Positions 1-6,347 are shown, counted from the first letter of the stretch. The stretch is DNA of 10,226 bases from Candidatus Methylomirabilota bacterium (GCA_023249165.1 JAHFDE010000072.1:1-10226), one strand, 5' to 3'. Numbers and translations: made by a program. Notes: generated from the sequence alone by a model not told the origin.

Positions 1-85
1 TGGGCGTCTGGGCGGGGGATTGAATCGGACTCCGCCAGCCGGCGAGAGGTTTGACAAGGGAGAGGGGCTATGTTAAGAGGAGGCT
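1..85. other. Left edge and leader of xseA
   Basis: No complete gene lies here. All three + strand frames hit a stop before xseA (TGA at 21-23, TGA at 52-54, TAA at 74-76), so the tail of an upstream gene could end at any of these. I cannot tell which, and none of the tails is recognisable. A TTGACA box at 51-56 resembles a -35 element but has no good partner at the right distance. Confidence 0.4.
78..83 (+). promoter_or_regulatory. Shine-Dalgarno of xseA
   Basis: A perfect AGGAGG stands two bases before the GTG at 86. The spacing is shorter than usual. No other ATG, GTG or TTG in the right frame is better placed, and the protein from this GTG begins as XseA proteins normally do, so this site fixes the start. 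Confidence 0.6.
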
Positions 86-1294
86 GTGGAGTTACGAACG
101 CCGCGTATCTACAGCGTCAGTGAGCTGACCGCCGAACTCAAGGCCCTCCTCGAGAACACCTTCACCGGGGTCTGGGTCGAGGGCGAGATCTCCAACTTCA
201 AGCACCACACCTCGGGCCACATGTACTTCACCCTCAAGGACGATCGGGGGCAGCTCCGGGCGGTCATGTTCCGGGGGAGCAACCGGGGACTCCAGTTTCG
301 GCCCGAGGACGGGTTGGCAGTCATCGTTTTTGGCAACGTGACCATCTACGAGCCCCGGGGCGAGTACCAGATCTACGCAGAATACATGGAACCCAAGGGG
401 CTCGGCGCGCTGCAGCTCGCCTTTGAGCAGCTCAAGACCCGCCTCGAGGCCGAGGGGCTCTTTGACCCCGCTCGGAAACGACCCATCCCTCTCCTCCCCA
501 AGACAATCGGCCTGGTCACGTCGCCGAGCGGTGCGGCGATCCGGGACATCCTCCAGATCATCCACCGACGGTTTGCCAATGTCCAGATCCTGATCTTCCC
601 CGTCAGGGTTCAAGGAGAGGGGGCCGCGGCCGAAATCGTGGAGGGAATCGAGTCCCTGAACAAAGGAAGGGATCTGGATGTCCTCATCGTGGCGCGGGGC
701 GGAGGATCCATCGAGGACCTCTGGGCCTTTAACGAAGAGGTGGTCGCTCGCGCGATCTACGCCTCCCAGACGCCGGTGATCTCCGCTGTGGGCCATGAGA
801 CCGATTTCACCATTGCCGACTTCGTGGCCGATGTCCGTGCCCCGACCCCCTCGGCGGCCGCCGAGCTCGTCATCTCGCGAAAAGCAGAACTCAGCCAGCG
901 GGTAGACGATCTCTTCAGCCGACTGGTGAGTCATATGCGACACCGGACCGAGAGGAGTGGAGAGCGACTGCGCAGTCTCGAACGGCACCTCAGGCTGCTC
1001 AGCCCCCTCGAGCGGGTGAAGCGGCAGCGAGAACGACTCAGGGAGGGGGTGCTGGCACTTCAGTCATCGATGAGCCACCGCCTCGCGCTGTGGCGGGGGG
1101 AGCTCAGAACCGCGGCGGCGAGGCTCGATTCACTCAGCCCCTTGGCCATCCTGGCCCGAGGATACAGCGTCTGCCGGCTGCTTCCCGATCTCAGCATCCT
1201 CACGCGTGCCGCCTCCGTCGCGGAGGGCGGGCGCGTGGAGGTCCTGCTGCACCAGGGGGGACTGATCTGTCGGGTCGAGGAACGGCGGCAGTAG
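86..1294 (+). CDS. xseA: Exodeoxyribonuclease VII large subunit
   Basis: XseA is the catalytic subunit of exonuclease VII. With several XseB copies it degrades single-stranded DNA from both ends into oligonucleotides, in the cytoplasm, in recombination and repair. The 402 residues show the family order. An N-terminal OB-fold (about 5-105) contains VWVEGEISNFKHH. The catalytic domain has TSPSGAAIRDI (145-155), RGGGSIEDLWAFNEE (204-218) and GHETDFTIADFVADVRAPTPS (from 236). An Arg/Glu-rich coiled coil spans about 265-345, and SPLAILARGYSV lies near the C-terminus (351-362). Asp154, Arg204, His237 and Asp240 line up, with a one-residue offset, with the residues I recall as essential in E. coli XseA (D155, R205, H238, D241). 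E. coli XseA is about 455 residues, so this is a compact but complete version. The start is GTG. xseB follows after 51 bases in the same direction. Confidence 0.97.
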   Translation: MELRTPRIYSVSELTAELKALLENTFTGVWVEGEISNFKHHTSGHMYFTLKDDRGQLRAVMFRGSNRGLQFRPEDGLAVIVFGNVTIYEPRGEYQIYAEYMEPKGLGALQLAFEQLKTRLEAEGLFDPARKRPIPLLPKTIGLVTSPSGAAIRDILQIIHRRFANVQILIFPVRVQGEGAAAEIVEGIESLNKGRDLDVLIVARGGGSIEDLWAFNEEVVARAIYASQTPVISAVGHETDFTIADFVADVRAPTPSAAAELVISRKAELSQRVDDLFSRLVSHMRHRTERSGERLRSLERHLRLLSPLERVKRQRERLREGVLALQSSMSHRLALWRGELRTAAARLDSLSPLAILARGYSVCRLLPDLSILTRAASVAEGGRVEVLLHQGGLICRVEERRQ

Positions 1295-1309
1295 GCGTGC
1301 CCAGGCCTC

Positions 1310-1324
1310 TGTCGATGATCGACA
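1310..1324. repeat. 15-base palindrome between xseA and xseB
   Basis: TGTCGAT and ATCGACA flank a single central G, giving an odd-length palindrome in the 51-base xseA-xseB gap. It could be a weak hairpin in the transcript or a dimeric protein-binding site. Short palindromes are frequent in GC-rich DNA, so it may mean nothing. Confidence 0.3.
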
Positions 1325-1345
1325 CGCGATGGCACGGGGAACGGG

Positions 1346-1585
1346 ATGGCTGACGAGACAGAGATAAAATTCGAGGAGGCCCTGACGAGACTTGAGGCGG
1401 TCGTGAACCGTCTGGAGTCGGGCGAGCTACCTCTGGAGGAGTCTCTCCGTCTCTTCGAGGAAGGAGTTCATCTCACCAAGGTCTGCACACACCGCCTGGA
1501 GGAGGCCGAGCGGCGGATCACGATCCTCCTGAAGAATGAGCGGGGCGAGATCGCGGAGACCCCCTTTGAAGAAGGGCAGGAGTAG
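1346..1585 (+). CDS. xseB: Exodeoxyribonuclease VII small subunit
   Basis: XseB is the small helical subunit. Several copies coat the coiled coil of XseA and are needed for exonuclease VII activity. The 79-residue protein matches the usual length (E. coli about 80). It has the typical core FEEALTRLEAVVNRLESGEL (9-28), followed by PLEESLRLFEEGVHLTKVC and a second helix rich in Glu and Arg. Its tail is acidic. It begins at ATG behind a loose GGGGAACGGG purine tract. Its position behind xseA fits the family. The purine stretch AGGAG just before its own stop may serve the following gene. The next gene here is tlyA, whereas ispA and/or dxs often come next in this cluster elsewhere. Confidence 0.96.
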   Translation: MADETEIKFEEALTRLEAVVNRLESGELPLEESLRLFEEGVHLTKVCTHRLEEAERRITILLKNERGEIAETPFEEGQE

Positions 1586-1589
1586 TGCT

Positions 1590-1633
1590 TGAAACCCAAT
1601 GAACCCAATACACCCTATGAACCCCAAGAACCC
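1590..1633. repeat. Degenerate 9-10 bp tandem repeat (TGAACCCAA type)
   Basis: About four and a half units are visible: TGAAACCCAA, TGAACCCAA, TACACCCTA, TGAACCCCAA, then GAACCC. The array begins five bases after the xseB stop and runs into the start of tlyA. Both candidate tlyA ATG codons (1599 and 1617) lie inside it. In the tlyA frame the units read Asn-Pro-x. The reverse complement of the core (GGGTTCA) recurs in the inverted repeat before recN. Confidence 0.7.
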
Positions 1634-2456
1634 GCGAAAGCGATTGGATCAGCGCCTGGTGGACGAGGCGTTGGTTGAAAGCCGAGAGCGCGCACGGGGA
1701 CTGATCCTCGCCGGCCAGGTGCGAGTGGATGGCCGACGGATCGATAAGCCGGGCACCCTGATCCGATCGGAAGCGGCAGTGACCATCGCCGGCCCGGAGC
1801 ATCCCTTCGTCGGTCGGGGGGGCGTCAAGCTTCGGGCGGCCCTCGATGTCTTCGGCGTCGATGTCAAGGACAAGGTCTGTCTCGACGTCGGGGCGGGCAC
1901 CGGCGGGTTTACCGATTGTCTCCTTCAGGCTGGGGCGGTGAACGTTATCGCCGTGGACGTAGGCCACGGCCACCTGCACCCGCGTCTCCGACACGACCCC
2001 CGCGTGATTTTTCTCGAACGGGTCAATGTCCGGCATCTGACCAACCGCCACCTGCCTGTGCGGCCTCATCTGGCGGTGATCGATGTGGCCTTCATCTCCC
2101 TCACGCTCGTGATTCCGGTGATCGCGGACCTGCTCCTTCCCGACGGCGAGATCGTTGCCCTGGTCAAGCCGCAATTCGAAGTGGGAAAGGGAGAGGTAGG
2201 AAAGGGAGGGGTCGTCCGCGATCCGCGCCAGCACGGGCGTGCGATTCGCACGGTGGCCGGCAGCGCGCGGGGGCTCGGTATGGTGGTCAGGGGCCTCTGT
2301 GCGTCCCCGATCCTCGGGGCCAAGGGGAATCGCGAGTTCTTCCTCTACCTGGCGAAGAGCAGCGCGAGGCCAGGGAGCATCGGCGATGTCGAACGCTTGA
2401 TCGAAGAGACGGTTGGCTCGGCCGGCAGGGAGGTTCTCGAACAGAAGGCTCGCTGA
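1599..2456 (+). CDS. tlyA: TlyA family rRNA (cytidine-2'-O)-methyltransferase
   Basis: TlyA proteins 2'-O-methylate cytidines of 16S and/or 23S rRNA; older annotations call them hemolysins. Counting from ATG 1599 there are 285 residues. An S4 RNA-binding domain (about 15-72) contains RLDQRLVDEALVESRERARG. An FtsJ/RrmJ-type methyltransferase follows, with the SAM loop LDVGAGTGGFTDCLLQ (95-110), VIDVAFIS (160-167) and VKPQFEVGKGEVGKGGVVRD (189-208). Lys77, Asp162, Lys190 and Glu246 form the K-D-K-E tetrad. If ATG 1617 is the true start they become 71, 156, 184 and 240, each two more than the residues I recall for M. tuberculosis TlyA. The start is uncertain: a stop at 1590-1592 bars anything upstream, both ATGs sit in a tandem repeat, and AGGAG (1578-1582) is 16 bases from the first. 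The usual GAST in the SAM loop is GAGT here. nadK follows after 8 bases. Confidence 0.93.
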   Translation: MNPIHPMNPKNPRKRLDQRLVDEALVESRERARGLILAGQVRVDGRRIDKPGTLIRSEAAVTIAGPEHPFVGRGGVKLRAALDVFGVDVKDKVCLDVGAGTGGFTDCLLQAGAVNVIAVDVGHGHLHPRLRHDPRVIFLERVNVRHLTNRHLPVRPHLAVIDVAFISLTLVIPVIADLLLPDGEIVALVKPQFEVGKGEVGKGGVVRDPRQHGRAIRTVAGSARGLGMVVRGLCASPILGAKGNREFFLYLAKSSARPGSIGDVERLIEETVGSAGREVLEQKAR

Positions 2457-2464
2457 GGTCTGGG

Positions 2465-3337
2465 ATGGAAACGGGACTCTTCAAACGCGTCGGCATCGTG
2501 GCGAAACCACACCGGCCGGAGGCCCGGGAGGTGGTCGACCACCTGATCAGTTGGCTCAGGGCGAAAGACCGGGAGGTCGTCCTGGATGCGGATACGGCGG
2601 CCCTCGTCGGGGCGGAGGCGACCGGGGTACCCAAGTCCGATGTCCCGCGGATGGCAGACCTCGTCGTGGTGCTTGGCGGCGATGGGACGTTACTCTCGCT
2701 GGCCAGGTTGGTGGAGTCGGGGGAGATCCCGATCCTCGGGGTGAACCTGGGAGGATTGGGTTTCCTGACAGCGGTGACGCTGGATGAGCTCTACCCGGTC
2801 CTGGGGGCGGTCCTCGCCGGGAAATATCGGGGGAGTCGCCGGATGCTCCTCCACGTGACGGTAGAGCGTCAGGGAGAGCCGGTTGCTGAGTATGTCGTCT
2901 TGAACGATGCGGTGATCACCAAGGGGGCACTCTCCCGTATCGTTGAGCTCGAGATCTACATCGAACAGGAGTACGTGACCGCGTATCGCGCCGATGGTCT
3001 CATCGTGTGTACGCCGACCGGCTCCACCGCCTATGGTCTCTCCGCCGGCGGGCCGATCCTTTTTCCCACCATGCGCGCGCTCATTCTGGTCCCGATCTGT
3101 CCCCACGGCCTGACAAACCGCCCGCTGGTGGTCCCGGAAGAGGTCAAGGTACGGGTCGCCCTCGAGTCCCAGGGCGAAGATGTGTACCTCACCCTGGACG
3201 GACAGGTGGGCTTCCCCCTCCGGTATCGGGATCTGGTTGAGATTCGGCGGGCGGACCGAGAGATCACCCTGATCGTCTCCCCGAAGAAGAGCTACTACGA
3301 GATCCTTCGGTCGAAGCTCAAATGGGGCGAACGCTAA
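2465..3337 (+). CDS. nadK: NAD kinase (ATP-NAD kinase)
   Basis: NadK phosphorylates NAD to NADP in the cytoplasm. The 290-residue protein has the full family signature. KRVGIVAKPHRPEA (7-20) starts the N-terminal Rossmann-like domain, and VVVLGGDGTLLSLAR (67-81) carries the GGDGT phosphate-binding motif at 71-75. ILGVNLGGLGFLT (90-102) follows, then VLNDAVI (145-151, the NAD-contacting Asn-Asp pair), ADGLIVCTPTGSTAYGLSAG (176-195) and PICPHGLTNRPLVVP (210-224). Length and motif spacing are normal. The ATG at 2465 has GAGG (2455-2458) six bases upstream, overlapping the tlyA stop region. The reading frame stays open far upstream inside tlyA, but that extension is only an out-of-frame reading of tlyA and resembles no NadK. 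The 8-base gap to tlyA implies one transcript. Confidence 0.96.
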   Translation: METGLFKRVGIVAKPHRPEAREVVDHLISWLRAKDREVVLDADTAALVGAEATGVPKSDVPRMADLVVVLGGDGTLLSLARLVESGEIPILGVNLGGLGFLTAVTLDELYPVLGAVLAGKYRGSRRMLLHVTVERQGEPVAEYVVLNDAVITKGALSRIVELEIYIEQEYVTAYRADGLIVCTPTGSTAYGLSAGGPILFPTMRALILVPICPHGLTNRPLVVPEEVKVRVALESQGEDVYLTLDGQVGFPLRYRDLVEIRRADREITLIVSPKKSYYEILRSKLKWGER

Positions 3338-3346
3338 CAGTTGAGA

Positions 3347-3416
3347 GTTCATGGTTCAGGGTTCATGGCGAGACCCTATGTCTCCGGCCAGCAACCATGA
3401 ACGATGAACCATGAAC
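3347..3416. repeat. Long inverted repeat between nadK and recN
   Basis: The arms at 3347-3368 and 3395-3416 are 22 bases each and complementary at 20 positions; the mismatched pairs are 3359/3404 and 3360/3403. The 26-base loop holds its own small hairpin, GAGAC (3370-3374) with GTCTC (3380-3384). The right arm is itself a 7-bp tandem of ATGAACN. The element fills most of the 90-base nadK-recN gap. It looks like a dispersed palindromic repeat rather than a terminator, because no T-tract follows it. Confidence 0.85.
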
Positions 3417-3418
3417 CC

Positions 3419-3424
3419 AGGTGA
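3419..3424 (+). promoter_or_regulatory. Shine-Dalgarno of recN
   Basis: AGGTGA matches the 3' half of the extended anti-Shine-Dalgarno complement AGGAGGTGA and lies three bases before the recN ATG. It begins two bases after the right arm of the inverted repeat, so folding of that repeat in mRNA would place the ribosome site at the foot of a long stem. Confidence 0.45.
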
Positions 3425-3427
3425 GGG

Positions 3428-5146
3428 ATGTTGCGCGAGATTGCCATCCGACACTTTACCGTCGTTGATCAGGTGCGGGCGAATTTCGGGCGCGGCCTGA
3501 ACGTGCTGACGGGAGAGACAGGGGCTGGCAAATCGATCGTCATCGGTGCGCTGGGCCTGACCCTGGGGGCACGGGGGGACACCGAGCTGATCCGATCTGG
3601 AGAGGAAGAGGCGGTGGTCGAGGCCGCCTTTGCGATTCCCGATGCCGACCCCGTGGAAAGCTTCCTCGCCTCGCAGGGGATCCCTATGGCCAAGGAGGAC
3701 GACCTTGTCGTCCGGCGCCACCTCGCCAGGGAGGGGAGGAGCCGCGCCTACGTGAACGGGACGATGACGGGAGTAGCCACGCTCAAGGCGCTGGGAGAGC
3801 ATCTGGTCGATATCCATGGACAGCACGACAGCGTGCTCCTGCAGAATCCCCGGCGCCACCTGGAGCTCTTAGATGCCTTTGGGGGTCTCACGGAAGAGGT
3901 CCAGGACTATCAGGCCCTCTATCGCCGATGGCAGGCGCTCAACGCAGAGCGGGACGCGCTCCAGCAGGGCGAACGGGAAAAGGCCCAGCGCAAGGATCTG
4001 CTGGAACACCAGATCCGGGAGATCGATACAGCGCATCTCACAGAGGGGGAGGAGGAAGCGTTGCAGGCGGAGCGCGCAGTCCTCACCCATCACGAGAAGC
4101 TCCTCCTGGCGGTGGAGGAGGCCTATGGGCGTCTTGAGGGGGACGAGGGAGGGATCCTTGCGGCGCTTTTTGCCGTCGAGGCCCGCCTCCGGGAGGCCGG
4201 ACGGATCGACGCACGCCTCTCTGCGGGTGGGGCAATGGCCGACGAGGCGAAAACCCTGCTGAAGGAGGTGGCCCTGGCCCTTCGGGACTACCGGGACCGG
4301 CTCGACTTTGATCCCCGTCGCCTCGAGACCATTGAGGAGCGCCTCCACGCCCTCAGTCGTCTGAAGAAAAAATATGGGGTCACTGTCGGTGAGATCCTCG
4401 CGTACGGAGAACAGGCCGCCCTCGAACTCAAGCGGCTGGAGGGGGCGGAGGAGCGGCTGGTGGGTCTCGACGGGGAGATCCGGGGTGCGGAAGAAGAGCT
4501 GTGGGAACGGGGGGAGCGCCTTTCGAGCGGAAGAGGACGGGCGGCGAAGCGGCTCGCCCACGCGGTGGTGGGTGAAATCAAGCAGCTCGGGATGGCACGG
4601 GCCGATTTCCGCGTGGAGCTCAAGGGGGTTGCGGGAGCGGATCGGCGAGGGTCGCTCCGGCCGACCGGCCTGGAAGAGGCAGAGTTCCTCTTTGCGCCGA
4701 ATCCCGGCGAAGGCTTCAGACCGCTCGCAAAGATCGCCTCGGGGGGTGAGCTCAGCCGGACCATGCTGGCCCTCAAAAATATCCTGGCCGCCGTGGACCA
4801 CACTCCCACCCTGCTCTTCGATGAGGTCGATGCGGGGATCGGCGGGAGCATGGCGGAGGTGGTCGGCAGGAAGCTCTGGAGGGTCAGTCGAGAGCGCCAG
4901 GTCATCTGCATTACCCATCTCCCCCAGATCGCGGCCTTTGCTGATGTGCACCTCCGGGTCGAGAAAAAGGTGGACCGAGGGCGGACCGAGGCCCGGGTAC
5001 TCCCCCTTGCGGAAGAAGAAAGGGTGGAAGAGCTGGGTCGTATGCTCGGGGGGTCGGAAAAATCCACGACCCCCTTCAAGCACGCCCGCGAGCTGTTGCA
5101 CGCTGCAGCGAGCTGGAAGCAACAGCAGCGGAAGGCCGCAGGATGA
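3428..5146 (+). CDS. recN: DNA repair protein RecN
   Basis: RecN is an SMC-like ABC ATPase that acts with RecA at double-strand breaks and holds DNA ends or sister chromatids together. The 572 residues are close to the family length. The N-terminal head has VLTGETGAGKSIVIGALGL (26-44), with Walker A at 29-36, and the RecN hallmark LVDIHGQHDSVLLQNP (126-141). Two antiparallel coiled-coil arms rich in Glu, Arg and Leu cover about 160-385. The C-terminal head has the ABC signature in IASGGELSRTMLALKNIL (436-453), Walker B in TLLFDEVDAGIGG (461-473) and the switch His in ITHLPQIAAFAD (495-506). All ATPase motifs are present. The start MLREIAIRHF matches the usual RecN beginning. ArgR, often encoded next to recN elsewhere, is not in the window. 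The only SOS-like or other regulatory structure seen upstream is the inverted repeat; I found no clear LexA box. Confidence 0.97.
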   Translation: MLREIAIRHFTVVDQVRANFGRGLNVLTGETGAGKSIVIGALGLTLGARGDTELIRSGEEEAVVEAAFAIPDADPVESFLASQGIPMAKEDDLVVRRHLAREGRSRAYVNGTMTGVATLKALGEHLVDIHGQHDSVLLQNPRRHLELLDAFGGLTEEVQDYQALYRRWQALNAERDALQQGEREKAQRKDLLEHQIREIDTAHLTEGEEEALQAERAVLTHHEKLLLAVEEAYGRLEGDEGGILAALFAVEARLREAGRIDARLSAGGAMADEAKTLLKEVALALRDYRDRLDFDPRRLETIEERLHALSRLKKKYGVTVGEILAYGEQAALELKRLEGAEERLVGLDGEIRGAEEELWERGERLSSGRGRAAKRLAHAVVGEIKQLGMARADFRVELKGVAGADRRGSLRPTGLEEAEFLFAPNPGEGFRPLAKIASGGELSRTMLALKNILAAVDHTPTLLFDEVDAGIGGSMAEVVGRKLWRVSRERQVICITHLPQIAAFADVHLRVEKKVDRGRTEARVLPLAEEERVEELGRMLGGSEKSTTPFKHARELLHAAASWKQQQRKAAG

Positions 5147-5168
5147 CGGGCCGCACGGGGGGCAGCAG

Positions 5169-6083
5169 ATGACGGGGGAGGAGCGCCTTCTTTACCGATC
5201 GCTGGGGGCCTCCCTTATCTTGCACCTGCTCTCTGGGATCTTCCTCTGGAAGGTCCAGATCCCGCCTCCCTACCTCCCGGACCCCTCTCCCTTGGTGGTC
5301 CGTCTGCTCCCTCCGAATGAGATCCCCCGGTTCATCGATCAAGAGGATGCGCCAGGCGCAACCAGGCCGGTGAAGAGCAAGGACATCTCCCAGGTGACGA
5401 GTGAGGCCCGGGGTCCCGGAAGGGTTCCGGGCCCGTCGACCACCCCTGAAAGCTCAGGGACTCCGAAGCCGGGGCGTGCTTCGCCTTCTCCCGAGGCCGG
5501 AAAGGTCGCGGAAGCGCCTGCCTCGCCTCCGGTCCCCCGGCAGCCGCCCCTGCCGCGGGCTCCCACATCCGAGTCCGCCGGAGAGTCGCAACGCCTGGCG
5601 CGGCCGGATTCGTCCCCGAGCCCGCCCACCTCTCCTCGTCCCTCCCTCCGAGAAGAGATCGCAAGGTTGGGGAAACAGGGATCCTCCGTGGGTGGGAAAG
5701 GCTTCGACGCCGGGGAGCAGGGGGATACCGGAACGGACGAGCGCATTGTTTCGCTGGAGACCCAGAGCTCAGAGTATGCCCCCTACCTTGCCGACGTCAA
5801 GCGTCGGATCGAACGACATTGGGAGATTCCGTTGTACGCGAGGCAGACTGGTCTCACCGGAAACCTCGTCCTGGTCTTCAGCATCACGGCGGACGGAAAC
5901 GTGGCCCACCTCGAGATCACCGAAAGCTCCGGGACGTCCGTCCTGGATGACGCGGCGGTCCAGGCTGTACAGGCCGCGGCGCCCTACGGCCCCTTTCCGT
6001 CCCAGTTCACCTTTGGGCGTCTCACCATTGTTGGAAATTTTCGGTATGCTGACCTGACCAGACGGGTGAAGCCGTCTCGCTAA
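5169..6083 (+). CDS. TonB-family energy transducer-like protein
   Basis: TonB-family proteins link the inner-membrane proton-driven ExbB/ExbD motor to outer-membrane transporters; related TolA-like forms act in envelope integrity. This 304-residue protein has a short cytoplasmic start and one membrane anchor (about 10-28). The anchor includes Ser15 and His19 in the S-x-x-x-H spacing known to matter for coupling TonB to ExbB/ExbD. Next comes a long Pro/Ser/Arg-rich periplasmic linker (about 31-165). The C-terminal TonB domain (about 204-295) contains YLADVKRRIERHWEIP (206-221) and LVLVFSITADGNVAHLEI (233-250). The ATG lies 22 bases after recN with only a weak G-rich ribosome site, so it is probably cotranscribed with recN. 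No exbB, exbD or outer-membrane receptor is in the window, so the partner is unknown. Annotators might call it tonB, TolA-like or simply TonB C-terminal domain protein. Confidence 0.85.
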   Translation: MTGEERLLYRSLGASLILHLLSGIFLWKVQIPPPYLPDPSPLVVRLLPPNEIPRFIDQEDAPGATRPVKSKDISQVTSEARGPGRVPGPSTTPESSGTPKPGRASPSPEAGKVAEAPASPPVPRQPPLPRAPTSESAGESQRLARPDSSPSPPTSPRPSLREEIARLGKQGSSVGGKGFDAGEQGDTGTDERIVSLETQSSEYAPYLADVKRRIERHWEIPLYARQTGLTGNLVLVFSITADGNVAHLEITESSGTSVLDDAAVQAVQAAAPYGPFPSQFTFGRLTIVGNFRYADLTRRVKPSR

Positions 6084-6110
6084 AGCAAACGCACAAAGTG
6101 CGTTTGCTTT
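6082..6110 (+). terminator. Hairpin at the end of the TonB-family gene
   Basis: AAAGCAAACGCAC (6082-6094) and GTGCGTTTGCTTT (6098-6110) form a perfect 13-bp stem around an AAA loop. The left arm starts inside the TAA stop codon. The A-run before the stem and T-run at its end make it look like a bidirectional intrinsic terminator. The T-tract is only three bases outside the GC-containing core, so termination is likely but not certain. Confidence 0.65.
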
Positions 6111-6128
6111 GGAGCAATGGAGCAGTGG

Positions 6129-6164
6129 TTCGACACGCTCAGACTTCGGCTGAGCTCAGTCGAA
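6129..6164. repeat. TTCGAC/GTCGAA compound palindrome
   Basis: TTCGAC (6129-6134) pairs with GTCGAA (6159-6164), and GCTCAG (6137-6142) pairs with CTGAGC (6150-6155). A 2 x 3 internal loop separates the two stems, and the apical loop has 7 bases. This resembles the TTCGACNNGCTCAG-type palindromes I recall being scattered between genes in many environmental bacteria, so it is probably one copy of a dispersed family. Confidence 0.7.
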
Positions 6165-6203
6165 TGCCCCACCCCGAGCCGTTCGAGAACCTCACGGCCC
6201 CGA

Positions 6204-6229
6204 GGAAGATCGAGGGGGAAGATCGAGGG
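6204..6229. repeat. Perfect 13-bp tandem duplication
   Basis: GGAAGATCGAGGG occurs twice head to tail (6204-6216 and 6217-6229) with no mismatch. It lies inside the compound repeat region and looks like a recent slippage duplication. Confidence 0.8.
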
Positions 6230-6284
6230 GCGGTCCAATGTTCTATTGCTCCATTGTCTCGAGACCAGAAAAGGAGATCGATTG

Positions 6285-6347
6285 TTGAAGAGACGACTTG
6301 CTGGATTTCTGTTAAGCGGTAAGCACAACACGTTGGAACGGCATTAA
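6285..6347 (+). CDS. Possible 20-residue leader peptide
   Basis: A TTG codon at 6285 (another TTG stands directly before it) follows an AAGGAGA ribosome-site-like tract at 6271-6277. It opens a 20-codon frame starting LKRRLAGFLLSG and ending with TAA at 6345-6347. It is in the same frame as the acylase gene, whose ATG comes nine bases after the stop, so it could be a translated leader or a decayed start of the gene. It may equally be chance, since TTG starts are weak evidence and the peptide matches nothing I know. Confidence 0.2.
   Translation: MKRRLAGFLLSGKHNTLERH

Larger units (their letters stand above)
6115..6256. repeat. Outer inverted repeat enclosing nested palindromes
   Basis: CAATGGAGCA (6115-6124) is the exact reverse complement of TGCTCCATTG (6247-6256). 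The match extends to 14 positions (6115-6128 with 6243-6256) if two G-T wobble pairs are allowed. The 142-base interval it encloses contains two further hairpins and a tandem repeat. No flanking target-site duplication is evident. Confidence 0.55.

Noticed and set aside
51..79. TTGACA at 51-56 as part of a xseA promoter
   Set aside because: The best -10 at 17-base spacing (TAAGAG, 74-79) matches poorly, and would place the transcript start at the GTG, leaving the strong AGGAGG outside the mRNA. TATGTT at 69-74 is only 12 bases away.
92..988. Long - strand open frame opposite xseA
   Set aside because: Typical antisense shadow of a GC-rich gene. xseA matches its family over its whole length; the antisense protein has no recognisable motif.
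1916..2464. Long upstream extension of the nadK frame inside tlyA
   Set aside because: It is rich in Pro, Arg and Gly, resembles no NadK, and overlaps the well-supported tlyA. The ATG at 2465 has a ribosome site and a normal family N-terminus.
3869..5122. 417-codon - strand frame opposite recN
   Set aside because: Long because of GC-rich third positions in recN. No motifs, and recN is intact and certain.
4374..5168. Extension of the TonB-family frame back into recN
   Set aside because: Ser/Arg/Pro-rich shadow of recN. The true N-terminus with membrane anchor begins at 5169, and there is no alternative start near it.
6117..6347. 76-codon + strand frame across the repeat region
   Set aside because: It begins inside the repeat unit and reads through palindromes and a tandem repeat; only the last 20 codons have a plausible ribosome site, and those are listed separately.
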